From the NCBI GenBank assembly GCA_034008185.1, contig CM067082.1:86985684-87049683 (forward strand): DNA of 64,000 nt. Reading direction: 5' to 3'. The translations under genes were made by a program, and so were the position numbers. Of this stretch, positions 36,008-49,890 are shown piece after piece. This DNA is from Gorsachius magnificus. Its lineage: Eukaryota; Chordata; Aves; Pelecaniformes; Ardeidae. Under the pieces are notes generated by a model. That model had not been told where the DNA came from. It worked only from the letters and a program-made list of their open reading frames with translations, and did no database searches. Position 1 is the first letter of the stretch. Each line of letters begins with the position of its first letter.

Positions 36008-36195
36008 TGGGTGATAATTCCCAGAGGGGCTGACTACGGGGGAACTTCAAGTGTCCAGGGTTTCTGGGAGATGCTTAGCGCCTGGTTTTATAAAACGCCT
36101 GGAGAGCAGTATCAGGGCATAGAAGTAAGTGTGTGTTCCCATTACAAGTAGAAAGACACGTAAGATATAAACCACCTCAGATAATTTAGATAATA
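36008..36195 (+). repeat. Diverged local duplication, copy B
   Basis: Partner of 34449-34592, about 1.6 kb downstream in the same intron. It carries an insertion after the TTCCCAG block (36020-36060), then rejoins at CTTAGCGCCTGGTTTTATAA and continues through GGAGAGCAGTAT to AGATAATTTAGAT. Confidence 0.55.
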
Positions 36196-39100
36196 AATTT
36201 CATTTTTCAGGTTAGATACCAAAAAATAATTTGACAGAAAATGCCATTTACCCTTGGTAAACCTGGTCCCTATTTTGGGAAGATGATCTTAAAAGTGTCT
36301 GGTTTGGGCATTTTTGCTAGGATGAGGCACCCAAAAAAGTGCCTGTTTCCTTCCATTTCCCACATAAGACGTCTGGATGCCTTGCTCAGATGGAAATATC
36401 TGGATTTTAGATCTCTCTGGGATTTATCAGACCAAGCAGGGTACCGAACTTCTGTGCCAAGGGAATGGCTGCAGAGCAGGGTTATGGTGTGTTGCGGGCC
36501 AACACGTGTCCTCGTGAAACTGTTCAGACTCTCTTTGGTTGCATCCTTTGTATAAAATGGAGCACTGGCATGCCTTGACATAGCACTGTTGGGAAAATCT
36601 ATTAACATTTCCTATTTGACCAATGTACCTTCCTCATGGCACCAGGTAGGGTTATTTCCTCTTTCTCCTCCCAAAACAACCCAGGGTTGGAGTGGAGATC
36701 CTTCTTTGAGGCAGTTGTGCTGGACTGAGAGCTGGAGGCAGGCAAGCATCCCTGGGTGTTGCTGCCAAGGCTGTTTCAGCAAGAGACATACCGCGTTCCT
36801 CACAACAAACCCCTTCTCCCACAGTCCAGGGAGAGGAGGAGAGAGGGGTCACCGCTCAACCCAAACTTTGGGCTGGGGTCTGTGGCAGATCTGCAGTCTC
36901 TCTGGTCTCCTCTGGCTCATCAGTGCTGAGGTGAAGGGGAGCTGCTCCCCAGCCCCTGTTTCACTGGCTGATGCCTTTAGAGAGTAGCGTGTGCCACGTG
37001 TAGCGGCAGAAACGAGACTCTAGAAGACTTTGCTGCTTTAACTGTGGCCAGAATGATTCCCTGTATCATGAAAGGTGCTGTGGAGCAATCCTGTGTCAAA
37101 ATGGGGAAGAAGCTTATCTGGTCCTCGCCCATGCCTTCCTATCCTGACATCCGCACTGAGGGGAAAAAAGCCCCGCGCTTCCCACAAGAAAAACCAAGGA
37201 ATCCAATGACAGTCTTTGCGGGTTTCTGCTACGACCCAAATCTGGGGCCGCTGACAGCTGGATAGCTGCGCAGGAAAAGTCGGACCCCCTCAAACCGTCC
37301 AGGCATAAGGACCGTAAAAAGTCTGCTTTTGGGGTGTGGTGCCTGGTTACCCACAGCATCGTGCCTCTTTGTAGCAGACTGACAGCATGGATTCACTGTA
37401 TCTCTGTACTTTTGGAGAGAGGGTTTTCCCCTTGGTCCCAAGGCAGACAGGTCTCTCGGCAGGGTTTCAGGTGAAAGGATGAGGGGGAACCCAGCTGTCG
37501 GCTCAGCAGTCCTGCAGGCAGCCCTGAAGCTCTTCCATGTGGTTTGAGTTGGGACCATGGTGAAAAGCCTCTTTTATCTTTGAATCTCCAAAAGCCAGGC
37601 AATGCCCGTTTTCCCTGCAAGACTTCCAAGTATCTGCTGGGGCAAGGGTTCTCCCTTTCAGTGCAAGGGAGCTGCTCAGAGCTCAGTGTAGGGCTCGCTG
37701 CACAAATGCTCTCGCTCCCCTTGCCTATAAAGCAGCGACTTATGGATGTGATGTCTTCCAAACAGGCTTTTAATCTTTTTGGCAGCTGTCACCTACCAGA
37801 TTTCTTTCTAGGAATGATCTTGCACAAATCCATGGCAAGCACTTAGGCGCAAGCAACGTGCTTTCGCTCCGCATGGCTTTTCACAGGAGGGAAGCAGGGC
37901 TCCAGCGTCCCCACCTGCCTTTCTAAAGCAGGTGAATTTTTCCATCTGAAGCATCTGATCAGCCCACCTGTCTTTTTCCCCGGTATCACACTTGGTGTCA
38001 GGGGATGTGAAATTGGGCAATCGAGATGTATCAGGGAGGTTGCGTGATTATGTTGACGGGACTGTACCATTCATACTGTCATCCCATCTGTTTGTACTCT
38101 TGGCCACATGTTGTAAAGGTCAAGACATCTACTCACAGGGAATAACTGGAGTGTGTGATGCTGCAGATCTGGCTGTGCTGCCAGCTGGCTGTGTAAAGCC
38201 TCGTGCTCTCGGCATGCGAGCAGCATCCTCCATGTGTGTCCAGAGCGGGCCAGTATTGGAAATCGTGAAGCTGACGATGGGAATGAGTTTACTGACTTCT
38301 GCCAAAACTTGTATGCTGGGCTTCGATGCCAAGACAGATCCCAAGTGTCGGGAGAGCAGCCTTACGTTTGCTGCTCAACTGATGCAGCTCAAGGTCCTTG
38401 TTTATGTCGTCTCCTCAAAGCAGTCGTTGCTTGTGAGCTGCCTGCTAGCGCACGGCTGACTGACGACACGATTAAAGAAAAGGGAAATGGTCCACTGTGG
38501 ACCTTCGATAGCTCTCTGCCTGGCATTCTTTTTAGAAGTCCTCAGCTCCCCTGGACTCTGAATTGGAGGGGCTACAGCCATCCTTTTGCCGTTGGCCAGG
38601 AGCCCTGGAAGGTGTGTGGCTCCCGGAGAAGCTGCTGTTCAAAACGTGCGCTGTTGAAATGAGTGGAGGGTCATGTTTGTGTAAGGAATTTATCCAGGTC
38701 TAAGTGTCATCTGGACTAAGCTGCTGGAACCAGACCGTGTGGCATTAGCAGGACTACCCTCTGACTTGCGAAAGCTTTTCAGAGCTTGAAAATCCACACT
38801 GTCTTAAATTGGGGTAAAATGTGGAAGTCTGACTTGCAAACAACAAAAAGTGATTGTTAATTGGAAAAAGTTAGTAGTGCCAAAGCGGTCTTGGTTGGTG
38901 AGAGTTAAATTTTATATGTATAAATAACTAAAAAGTTGCATTTTGAAATACAAACCCAGGTGTGGGTTGTGTATGTATGTTGATTTTTTTTTTTTTTTAA
39001 ATGTAAAAGCAGCACTTCCTAGTTCTTTTCCTCAAAAGTTGAAACCAAACCGCTTCCTATAAAAAGGTTTTCTTCTGGCAGTTTTCTTCCAGCTGAACAT

Positions 39101-39666
39101 GGCTTCATCAGAAAATCCCTTGGGCAGGTCTGTCACACATGTTTTGTGCTGAGGTCTGGCAGGGACTTCTTGCAGCAGCCTTGTGCCTCTGCTGAGGAGC
39201 TGCGGATCCTTGCCAGGTTGGGCCCGGCACATCGTGGCAGTGATCCTCTCTCTCGTAGTTTTAAATATAAACTTCTAAGTGGTGTTTGTGATTTAGGAGG
39301 AAGGAAGGTGGTGTTTAGACTTTCCGTGCCACAGAGACGTGATTCTTTTTAAGTCATCTTGCATCATTGCTAATTTGTGGGGGGTTAGAGGAAGGTACGA
39401 GTTACTTGGGACATAAACAGTCCCATCGTGTGTTAAGTACAGTCCACCAGCTAAGCATTTAGTGTTTCCATTTCTATAGCCATATGAAACAGAGAACGAA
39501 CAGTATTGCCTGAATGGAAAAAGGGCTCGTGGTTGGGAGATTCCCATTTGTTTCAGCAGGCATCAGACTCCAGAGCCTGGGAGACTGAGGTTAGGGACCA
39601 GAAAGTCTTCCTTTGGGCACCTGACTCTTGGAGGGTGGTGATGGGTCACACCTAGGTTCCATGTTT

Positions 39667-39895
39667 GATGGGGCAATGGCCTTAAGCTGAAAGAGGGTAG
39701 ATTTAGATTGGATATAAGGAAGACATTTTTAATGCTGAGTGTGGTAAGACACTGGAACAAGTTGCCCAGAGCAGCTGTGGATGCCCCATCATTGGAAGTC
39801 AGGTTGGATGGAGCTTTGAGCAGCCTGATTGAGTGAAAGGTATCCTGGCCAAGAGCAGGGATGTTGGACTAGCCCAAACCATCTATGGTTCAAAG
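39667..39895 (+). mobile_element. CR1 LINE 3' fragment
   Basis: Diagnostic blocks in order are GATGGGGCAATGGCCTTAAG, CTGAAAGAGGGTAGATTTAG, ATTGGATATAAGGAAGACAT, ACACTGGAACAAGTTGCCCA, GAGCAGCTGTGGATGCCCCA, GGTTGGATGGAGCTTTGAGC, and GTTGGACTAGCCCAAACCAT ending CTATGG. It is a different and more diverged CR1 subfamily from the copy at 25128. The last part is slightly shortened, with the usual GATGATCT block missing. Confidence 0.9.
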
Positions 39896-42878
39896 TGTGG
39901 AGAGGGTGTTTGGGACTGGGATTTTCTAACTGTGATACGCTGAGGGTGAGGGGACCTGCGTGTGAACTGTCAATAGGTTGTCTCTTTCCACCATTTTTCC
40001 AGTCGTGGCTGGCAGAGGAGGAGGAGCAGTGCCTCCTGCTGCCTCCTTGCACGGCTGCAGCGCTCGCAGCAGGGGTGGCTGGTGCCAGCACCCCAAAGAG
40101 GCACCCACTCCCTGGGGAGCCCTGTGGCCCCATGCTTTGCACCCAGGATGGGTTCCCAAGGCAGTGGCTTTGGGAAGGGCACAGGGCTGTAGCTGCCGCA
40201 GGGCTGCCACAGGAGAAAAGAGCTTAATTAAAGAAACAGAGTCCCTGTGGAATTGCAGGGGTGTTGAATACATCACATGAGACTTTGATTCATAAAACCT
40301 GCTATGGATTGGGGCTGGTATTTCCTGAACTTTCAGTTACTTAGGCTCCCAGGCTAAGAAACAGCCTTGTAGGGTTGGGTGGATTTTTGGGATGTGTTTT
40401 TTTTGTTGTTTATTTGGGTTTTGGGGTTTTTTTTGGTGATGCCAGGAGATACTTTTTGGGTTTTTGTTAAGGGCATAAAGGTCTTGACAGCACTGCCTGC
40501 AGCTCTTTTTATTTCACGTTGCAGTGCTCTTCATAGCACAATGACAGAATTGAATCAGTGGAAGCAACAGTGGGAATTTTTGGCAAAAAAGGATAATGTA
40601 GACAGAGCTGAAGTGTTCTGCTAACTAAAACAGTAGCTGTATTTTCAGAGCGCTAGACATGACTGTTTTGATCCAATGTGGTGTTAATCACAAGAATACA
40701 TAACTGCTTTCCTATGAACTTTCCCCTTAAAAATATCCAATGATATCACCTGATGTTTTGCACGAACGCTCAGTACAACCAGAATTTAGAACAGCTGGCT
40801 CCATATAAACTTGGAATATTCATAGGTCAAATATTAGTGTATAAATAAAAACATTTTTCAGATGAAAACAGAAGCGCACTATTTGAAATATACTCAGCGT
40901 GCAGATGTACTTCATGGCTTGAATAGCTTTACAAATTAATCGAGACAGTGTTAACACTTGTTCCAAAGAAGTCAAATTTCCCGATAATAAATGAGAAAGT
41001 GTTTTTCAAACAGAATCCCAAAGATGTGTTATTCCACATATTTTAATGGTCGTTTGCAGTACGAGAGATGTATGGATCGGCTATTTGAAGCCCCCTTGTA
41101 AATAAGATGCATTTGATCAAACCAAAGTCTTACCAGTGGCAAGTGGAGAGCCACAATTTCTGTTCTGGAGTGCAGGCTGTAAAATATGCTGTCTTTAAAG
41201 CGTGCACACAAATGCTCGTGGCGAGGTGTACCGCTGAGCGGGGGCGCAGATGCAGTGTTCTTATAGTGTCATTTACTGCGTTGCGTTTGCGTGGCGCGTG
41301 CGGTCAAGGTATTAGGCACGCTTGTTTGTGCAAGGGCTAAGGGGTGACATAATGTCTATTGAAGCACAGGCGTTTAGCTCCGCACCAGGCAGCAAGGTGC
41401 ATTTAAAAAATGAGAACAGATCAGAGCTCGTGGGCAGGTCGTGATAGTCGCACCCATGAGCCAAGAGGTGTCGGCGGGAGGAAAGGGTCTGTAGTTTCGG
41501 TATGAAACGGAGGTGCCTTCTTGTGTCTCCTGTGCTTTCCAGACCATTTGAGAGAAGAGAAATCCGTGAGAGTAAAGCTATAAGCAGTCAATCCTGGTCC
41601 TCCTACAAGGAATAAGATTGTCCAAATGAGTTGGAAAAAATGTTGAATGGTAACAAGCATGTACAAGGCACAAAAGACTTGTCAGCCTCTGGCTTTGTAA
41701 ACTCTCTAATAAAAGTTATTTGGACATGAACACTTACTGCAGCCTAACTTCTGTATTTTTCAAACTGTGTTAAAAGTATCTGGAATAAGGCTCTGTACTG
41801 GGAATAAAGAAGCGGTCAGAGCTTTAATTCCTCATGTTGGAGAGGGGCAAGCTCCTTCTGGCCGAATCCAGATGAGCAGAGGTCGAAGTGACAGTCTTAA
41901 TCGCCAGATGCTCTGCAGGAAAAAAGGAGGAAGCGTTTCCTCTCTCACTCACCGTGGGTTTCCCCTTCATATTTCTTCTCTTCTTATGCCCACACTGGTG
42001 GCATGGTCCAGCTCAGCCGTGATGAACATGCTTCTTGGTGTGGGAAGAGGCCTTACAAGCTTTTAATATACCTGTGTCTTCATCGTGATGCCAAGCCTGG
42101 TTCCTCAACGCGTTTGTGTGCAAGCAGGGAGAGGCTTCGCTGCCATCCTGGTCCTGACCTTTCACGCCTCACCAGGGTCTGCAGAGGGGTCGCGTGCTCC
42201 CAGTCCTTGCCGGCCTGAGGAGCATTAGGGATCACAGCTGTCTTGGGCATCTCTCTAGTGGTCAGCAAGGAATGCTAAGGAGAAGGATACAAAGCTGGGC
42301 TTTTAAAGTATCAAAGAAAATAGAAAATCCATGACATACGTAAGCGAGAGAACATTTGTGCTTATTTTTAAGTGTCAACTTTATGGTGAAGCGATGGGTT
42401 CGGTTTGGTAGTGGTCCTGGTTATTAAATCTGCTTTTCTCACTTCAGTGCTCATCTGAGCTGTGCACGATTTTAATGCAAAATAGTAGGAGCATAGTTCT
42501 AAAATTTAAGCCTGGTATGAAATTGGCATTTGAATATCTACACAAACATTTGATCCGCAAGTACGGGATCCAGGTGCTCGACGTAAATGATGAAGCTTGG
42601 AGAAGAAACCCTTCGTTTTAGAAAAGCAGCAGTCTTTCTTGCCCACAAACTGTCATTCTGAGACCACATTTCAGGCATGCAGACCCTTTTGCTTAATTAT
42701 TGTAACATCAAACGTCTTCGACATGAAAGGGACCAAGCAGTGGCTATGCAAGATAATGATTTGTTTATAAAAATAATTTAAACAGCATATGAAAAGGATA
42801 AACATGCATGTCCTGCCAAAATCACTGTATGTTCTGCAGGCTTTGGTGATTGTGAATCTCTTGGCTTGCCCTTTCAAT

Positions 42879-42952
42879 TTATTTTTTTTTTTTTAACCCA
42901 CAAAGAAAAAAAAGACGGGGGTGGGAGGGGAGGGGAGTGGAAAAAAAAAAGA
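42879..42952. repeat. T-rich, G-rich and A-rich low-complexity block
   Basis: A T-rich run, then AACCCACAAAG, an A run, a G-rich GGGGGTGGGAGGGGAGGGGA segment that meets the G-quadruplex pattern, and another A run. Confidence 0.8.
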
Positions 42953-43204
42953 CATAAAAAAAGTTCTCATATTCAAGGAATTTCCAACTTACTATGCTAT
43001 AGAAGATAGCTGGAGAGAAAATATGTTTGTTTAACACACTACAAGACAGATTTTCACTTTGAGATGTCTGTGTCTCGTCTCTGGCATGTGATAGTTTTTA
43101 CACTTTAATGATGGTAGCAGCCATCCTGTCCAAAAATATTCCATTCTGCAGGACGTGTAGCGCTCGTTACTTACTAGACAATGTAAGGATACTGCTCTGT
43201 CTCT

Positions 43205-43330
43205 TATCCAGGACCTCAAAACACTTCATAAGCGTTGAAGTCTTAGAGCGTGCTCTGACGAACATAAATTGCCTCTACGCTCATTTTCCAAATGGCTAAG
43301 CTGAGGCTCGGAGGGCACGACTGGACGGGG
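43205..43330 (-). mobile_element. MIR/CORE-SINE fragment, antisense
   Basis: The order GACCTCAAAACACTTCATAA, then a central block, then CTCATTTTCCAAATGGCTAA and GCTGAGGCTCGGAGGG, matches the reverse complement of the MIR 3' half ('GATCTTCAAAGCGCTTTACA ... CCCCATTTTACAGATGGG..AAACTGAGGCACAGAG'). The copy is old and diverged. Confidence 0.65.
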
Positions 43331-45326
43331 GCTGAGATGAGGTCCCTGAAATTCCTGCTTCCACTCCTGCAGTTTAACCGTGAAACCACACGCCACATTA
43401 CTGTCCTGGCAGATGCCCAAGTGCCTCGTGGAGTCAGTGGAACAGTAGGGTCTTATTCGGTGAAACCCACCCTTCTTCAGGTTGCAACGTCGGTCAGCTG
43501 GAGACCACAAGTTCTCACTTGACTTAGGCTTTAGTCCTTCCCACTGTGAACCTTGCTCATTGGTGTTGCGCAGTCTGTGCCTTCTGCAACCACGCTTCGT
43601 TATAGGGACACGGCTCCTCAGACGTGCTTGCAAACAGCTCAACCTCAGTAAGACCTCCCATCTCCCTGGGTGCTACCTGAACACGAATATTCACCAGACA
43701 ACCATTTATACGTGATATCTACTGTTTGCCCTAAGCGACGGCTTTTGCGAGACAGCAGCTCTTCCTTGGGCCTCTTGACTGAAGGGCGTAGGAGACACCT
43801 GGGTGCAGTGGGCAGGCTCTGGTTTTATGCATGTGTTGTCTCGTACACAGGCATAAGCTGGCATCCACGAAGAGCTGAATATGAAAAACTAAAGCGGTCA
43901 CAGCCTAGCACGTTTTTCACTTGAAACTATTGGAGAGCCTAGTAAAGGTTTGGTTGACTTTTGGTAATGGTGATGGTAATGCCCATGCTGTGGGGTGGTA
44001 ATATCTTTTGGTGATGTCTGTGCTGCGGGAAGCTAAAGCGGAGGTTCTTCTGAGGAAAGTTAACTGATAGTTTTGTTGAGAAACTCTGAATAAAAATACA
44101 GTGTAACGGCTGCAGTTGGTATAATGACTCCTTTATGTTTCAGGAGCTATTGGGATTGGGTCTGCCTGATACTTTTGCTATCACTAGTCTCAGTAAAAAA
44201 AATTTTATGGGGTCCCAAAACAGTCTGTTGCTTCTGGCAGCCGGAGAGCTGGCAGCTTGGACTCACTGAGGCTTGAAGAGATAGTTCATTAATTCGTGGC
44301 ACTTTCCAGAATAAACATGGCAAACCTGCTCTGAAATAACAGACGGTAAATCCTCCTTGTCACTCAAGACTGCACATTTGTCTTCAGAAAGGGGCGGTGA
44401 AAGAAGCTGTCCATCTCCTAATGAATGAGAAAATAAACAGAAGATGAATTGTGCATTGTGTCATACTTGACATGGCGAAGCTTTGGGGTGGAACAACAAC
44501 AAACCTTTCCTCCCGTCTTATCCCTGCTGAATGTGGACCTAAACCAAGCAATGCCCACCGGGCAGACTATCGGAGAGCGTAAACTATCATAGCTCTCCTG
44601 CAGGGATCGCCTGGTGGGAACGACAGCCTTTTTTACTCCTGATTTGACTCTTTTGGGGAAGGTAGATTTCAGCACCTCTCGGCTTCGGGTGCTCGGGGAG
44701 GGGACCCTCTGGCTCCTCTGTGCTGCGAGGCTCGTGAAGGTTGCTACAAGCTGGGGTTGCTGGGAGCGCACAGATGTTTTGTGCAGCTTGTTATTTTCTA
44801 TGTTGGAGGCTATGAGTCAGATTACTGTTACCAAAATGTTTATGTGAAATCATTTCTGAGTCATATATTTGCATCATATACAACCTGTCTGACAATCAAA
44901 ACATTCAGTGCTCAGCTAATGATTATACTAGGTTTTCCAACACTCTGCTCCAACATAACATAATTACACGGCAAAGTGCAATACGTTACTTTGACAGGGT
45001 TTTTCATGCGTCTTGTGATGTCAGAATATCATCGTTGCTATTATTTGACGGAGAAATACGAACCTCGTTGCACGAAACAAAGTTAAAAATAGCAAGAAGC
45101 AGTCCCTCAGAAACACAGTGCCTGGCAAACGTTCCTGAAAATGGGCTTTTCTGGTTCCCAAGAAAGCATGTATTTCAAGAAGTGGCGTAGTGCTTTTAAC
45201 CTCGCTCTGTCCAGAGAGGTGCCTGGTCAGGGTTTACTGGCGAATTAACAGGCAGTTGTGGATATTTGCTTGGAGAAATTGTTTGAATACCGGGATTCAG
45301 TAGCTGCTCAGGAGGCTGTTTGGTAG

Positions 45327-45360
45327 TTTCTGTATAATATGGTTTATAATACGGTTTATA
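45327..45360. repeat. Short 12-bp tandem repeat
   Basis: Units ATAATATGGTTT and ATAATACGGTTT followed by ATAAG. Just over two copies. Confidence 0.7.
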
Positions 45361-48300
45361 AGAATGAACTGGAGTATTTTTAGCAGCGCAGAAGACATAA
45401 ACAGTCTCTAAATGACAGCTTAATGCATGCTGTGTTTCTCTGTTGTGTGAGTCCTAGCATAAATAGGGGTCACTTAGAAAAATATTCTGCATAATTGGGG
45501 CAAACTTCTAAATTACATTTACCTGTAGGTGTGTGAGAACTAGGGCAGGAGTGTTTGCTGCCATGTCCTGGTGAAATCAGTAACTCCTCTTTAATGGTTT
45601 ATTCTGAAAAGGAATAGGGGGGAAAAGCAAAGCACCCCCCAATTCTGTGCAAAGGAAATGGTCAAGGAGATGAAAAGTACTTAGGGACATTGGGCTGCTC
45701 TTTTGGTTGTTTTTAAATAACTGTCTGTGAAAAAGCATACGGCTATTGAAATGGAAAATGATTTTAGGGCTGACTTGTCTGAATTTGGTTTACAGTCTTT
45801 TGGGGTTGGCTTTGAGAGCTTGGTTACAAGGGTGAAGGGCACTGGCAGGTCCCTTTAAGTATAAAATATCATTGCATTTCATCACTCTTACTGAACTGGC
45901 AGGGTGCGAAGCGCGGGCTGGATTACGATGACATGCTTTACGTTCCTCGTGAAAAAAGTACGGACAATACAGTAGTGGACTTTCCCGGCTACAAGTGTCT
46001 GAACCGTGCTTAGTTATTAGGGAGCCCATGTTTGGAGGGATAAAAAGCATCCCCATGCAGTATTAGTGAGCATCATCTTTGCTTATGCACTCTGCTTGGC
46101 CCGTGTCAGTGGCAAATACATAATTGGACTACGAGGACCAATATATTGTGAAGTGTAGTGGAAAATGCCAAAAAAAATTTCAGTTGGATGAAGTCCATTT
46201 GTCCTGGGCTAATTTCTAGCCCTGTAAACAAACACAGCTGCTGAGTGTAGAATCAGTGCTCAGAGTGGTTAAAAACAGTGATGCATTGCTAGTGAGATCA
46301 CGGCAGAAAAAATATGTAACATATGAGGCTGCAGTAAGGATTAAGACTATCCTCAGCTCTGATTAATTGTTTCTGTTTATGTATTTTCATCTATTAATGG
46401 TGCCGTAGGGTAACTAGAATGTGAAGATGGCTCTTTAATTGCCAGACCATTCAGCTGAGACAGAGTATTAAGTATTGAACAGCCAGTCGTCATGAACTTT
46501 TGCAAAAGAGTCTGAATCGGTGACCAAAGCCTTAATGAATGTGTATGTACGTATTTTATATTTCTCTTTTTCATACCATTATGTCATTGGTTTGGTCATC
46601 TGGGCTTTCTTGTTACCTGTTTATACATATGAGGGATCCATGCAGGTAGGTTTGCCTGTCATATAATCTTTATTGAAATGTCTTTAGAAGTACTGCAATA
46701 CTGAACAAGGGACACGAGGCTTCAAACATTAGAGATCTCGGGGCCAAGCCTGCTAGGTCTTTGGCAAAGCAGCAGCATTTACACTGTAATTTGTCTTGTG
46801 GCCCAGTTATATATTTTGACATCCCCAAGCTGACTAATTGCTCTGGGGGAAAAAAGAAGTAAAGAACAGTCTTGGTTACTGTAGTAGAAAGGACAGCTTC
46901 CAACCTCCGCTGTCCATCACATCAGTTATTCAGTGACTGCTGCACGGTCATCCCCGGATCTAGCAGAGTAAGGCTCCTATGGCTTGCCACAATGCAATTA
47001 AGTAACGAGCTTGACGTCCTATTGTGCATCACCTACCCTAACTGGGCATTAAAGAGATTTCTTTTTCCTCCTTGGCTTTGAGAAAAGAAAAGGCGAAAGG
47101 AGCTAGATAGTTCAGGTGGAAAGTAGTGGAGAGTGGGTGAGATGGAGTGTGCATTGCCAAGTATGATTCATCATCGGAGGAGTTGTTCTTAGGGAATCCC
47201 CCAGTACCACGCACTCGTACGTACGTTATGTGTTGAGGATGGCTGAGTTAACAAGGTCTACATGCTCCATGGGAGGCTTCACTTTTGACAAAGCTGTGGT
47301 AGTGCCTGTGAAGGCCTTTTGTCAGGTGATTTGCCAGGTCCCTGGCCAGCTTGGTTGCGCGTGTGTTGCTGGGAGGCTGTGAAGCTGAGACAAGTTCTGG
47401 CTCCTCCATGGTTTGCTTTGGGCTCTGCAGTTTGCAAGGCAGGCCTCCATGAACTCCTGGCTCTCCACCACTTGTCCTGTCCCAGGGGCCTTGACAAGCT
47501 GCCTAGAAGCCCTGAGAGTAGCAGGTTACCTCCTTCTGCAAGCCTACATCTGATTTGTAATACTAAAATCTTCCACAAGAGAGACTTTCTCTTTTGAACA
47601 GCTCCGGTTTGAAAGTTTTGCACATTTTGTAGCCATCTGGGGCACTCCACGCTCTCCCGTGGCATGTGGTGGTGCCAGCCTCTTCAGAAGCCTCTTGGGG
47701 CTTGAGAAATAATTGGGCATTCGCTTTTTTGCATGCTGGACCCTGCTATCATGAATTTTGTTGTGTCTGCAGGGCATGACTGGGGCCCATCAGCAGCCGA
47801 GGTTCTGGAAACTCTCCTTGCCACTACCCCTACCCAACTATATGCTGGCATGGAGAGTTTAATTCTCAAACTGTCAGTCTGGCACTTTCCATAAACACTA
47901 AATTGACTCAGAGTGCCTAGGTCTAGTGCTATAAAACATACCGTTCAGGTCTTATTGCCAAGAAAAAAAAAATTACCTGTAAATAGCAGACTTACAGCAT
48001 AGGGGCTTATTTCTGTGCTTATGCTTTTTACATTTCCACTTTTTGCACCAGCTTGGCAAGAAGTTAACTTAAATGTCAAAACTATTTTTATGTAAATATA
48101 TGCATTATTGAATCTCTTACTCATAAAGCAAATACTACTTTAAACCCACACAAAACAGCTGAAGCTATATATATTTTCTCACTACTGAATTTGGCTTTTA
48201 ATAACTTGGACTGTCCAAAATAAAGTTAGGAATCAAGGGCACTTTATTTTCCAGCTAGCAACGTATGTATTCTTGGCTTTGGACTGTACCAGTTTGAGAT

Positions 48301-49824
48301 AGAAGACAACTTGGATTTGTACTACGGGTCCTCTCAGCAATTAAAAAAGAGAGAGATATCAAGATTAAACAAACACATTATTTTTAAATTAGCAAACTTT
48401 TATAAAATTCTACAAAGCCACAGAAAAATATGAAGGACTATTAAGAAACCTTGAAGGCTTTGGTGTCAAACTGGCCTTCTGATGTGTTTCTCCTGCTGAA
48501 AGTACGGCCTCGTGCCAGAGGCAGCAGTTACCCAGAGAAAGGGCTGTAGTCTCCAAATCTGATTTCACTGATGCTCTTTGAGAAGTAAGGACAGCAAAAC
48601 CTGCGCTTAGCAAGTACAAACAAAACCAAACCTGAGGTTAGGGATTGTCTACCAAGCCCAGGTTGTAATGGCCTGGAAGGAGATGCTCGCTCTCCTTCCT
48701 GGGATTCATGCCTTGTCTCCATGTCATGCTTTTTCTTGTCCCACCGCCCTCCTTCCTGTGGGAAGTTACCTGAGGTCAGCATCAGCTCCCAAAGGTAAGG
48801 AGGGAAGAGTCACTTCAGAAATTCATGCAGACAAGAGCTTGTTCCTGAATCCAAAAAAAACTTGCCAGTGCTCTGCCATGGTCTCCTGGTGGGATTCGCC
48901 TTATTGCTGTCCTATCGCTACCTGCCACGGGCTCAGTGTCGGAGCCACCGCAGCAGAGTTGTCTATTGGTTTTGCCTTGTCCTCTGCTGCAGGCAGGGCT
49001 CCCCCGAGCACATGGGTGTGTTGGGGCTTACTGGGATGCAAAGCAGCAAGGTAGAGGAAGAGGGGAATCCTCAGCAGAATCACGTGACCTGCCAACCCAG
49101 ATTTCAGTTCAAGGTTTTAGGTCAATTATTCAGCAATTCAAACCATCTTTGGCTGGGTTGCAGAGTATTTGCCTGTTGCTGTGCATGGCATGAAGGGTGC
49201 ACATCGCTATTTCTGCTCTTTCTGGTTGAATAAACCCAAGCTGTACTTGAGGAGAAAAAAAAAATAAAAAATCAGAGTGCTTGTTGAGGCAGATTGGCTG
49301 TGAAAGCTGCTTTTGGTTATCTGAGGCTGAAGTTAATGTAAAGCACAACTGGGGAAAACCCCTGCAAAAATCCCCACCAAAACCCACCAAACCCTTAAAA
49401 TGTCAGATACAATCACAAGCAAAATTTGGAACACCCCACCAGTGTTGGAGCAAATGCTGCAGCTGGTCATGGGTGGGTCATGTCCAGCGGATTGCTTGGG
49501 CTGGCTACACATGCCTGACTTCACGGGTGTGGAGGAGAGGACAGACACTGGGGCAGGAGGGATAAACTGGATCAGAGAGAGGGGTATGTGCATGGGTCCT
49601 GGCTCTTGCCCTTGCAGGCAAGTGAATTTGAAGGAAGGTGCCTAAGAGGTTCTAGTTTTCTAAAAATAATGTTTTCGGCTGGGTGAAACCGCAGCTCTTG
49701 CTAATGCAGTTTTGATTATTTTACTCCATCTTTCCTAGTTTGCATGATTCAGACCTGTGTAAACACTGGCAGCATCGCTTCGTTGCTGTGAGAGTGGAGC
49801 TTCGTGGAAGAGGCAAGGCTCATG

Positions 49825-49890
49825 GGAGCAAGAGGTTTGCCATCTTTATTAGACCAACTGATGGAGCTGAGAAAACAGGCACTCACTCTG
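49825..49890 (+). repeat. Possible ancient repeat fragment
   Basis: The phrase CTTTATTAGACCAACTGATG with GAGCTGAGAAAAC recalls a dispersed sauropsid repeat containing 'TCTTTATTAGACCAACT..TATAGTTGGAAAA'. Only about 35 bp support this, so it is tentative. An open frame of 76 codons (49740-49967 +) covers it and looks fortuitous. Confidence 0.3.
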
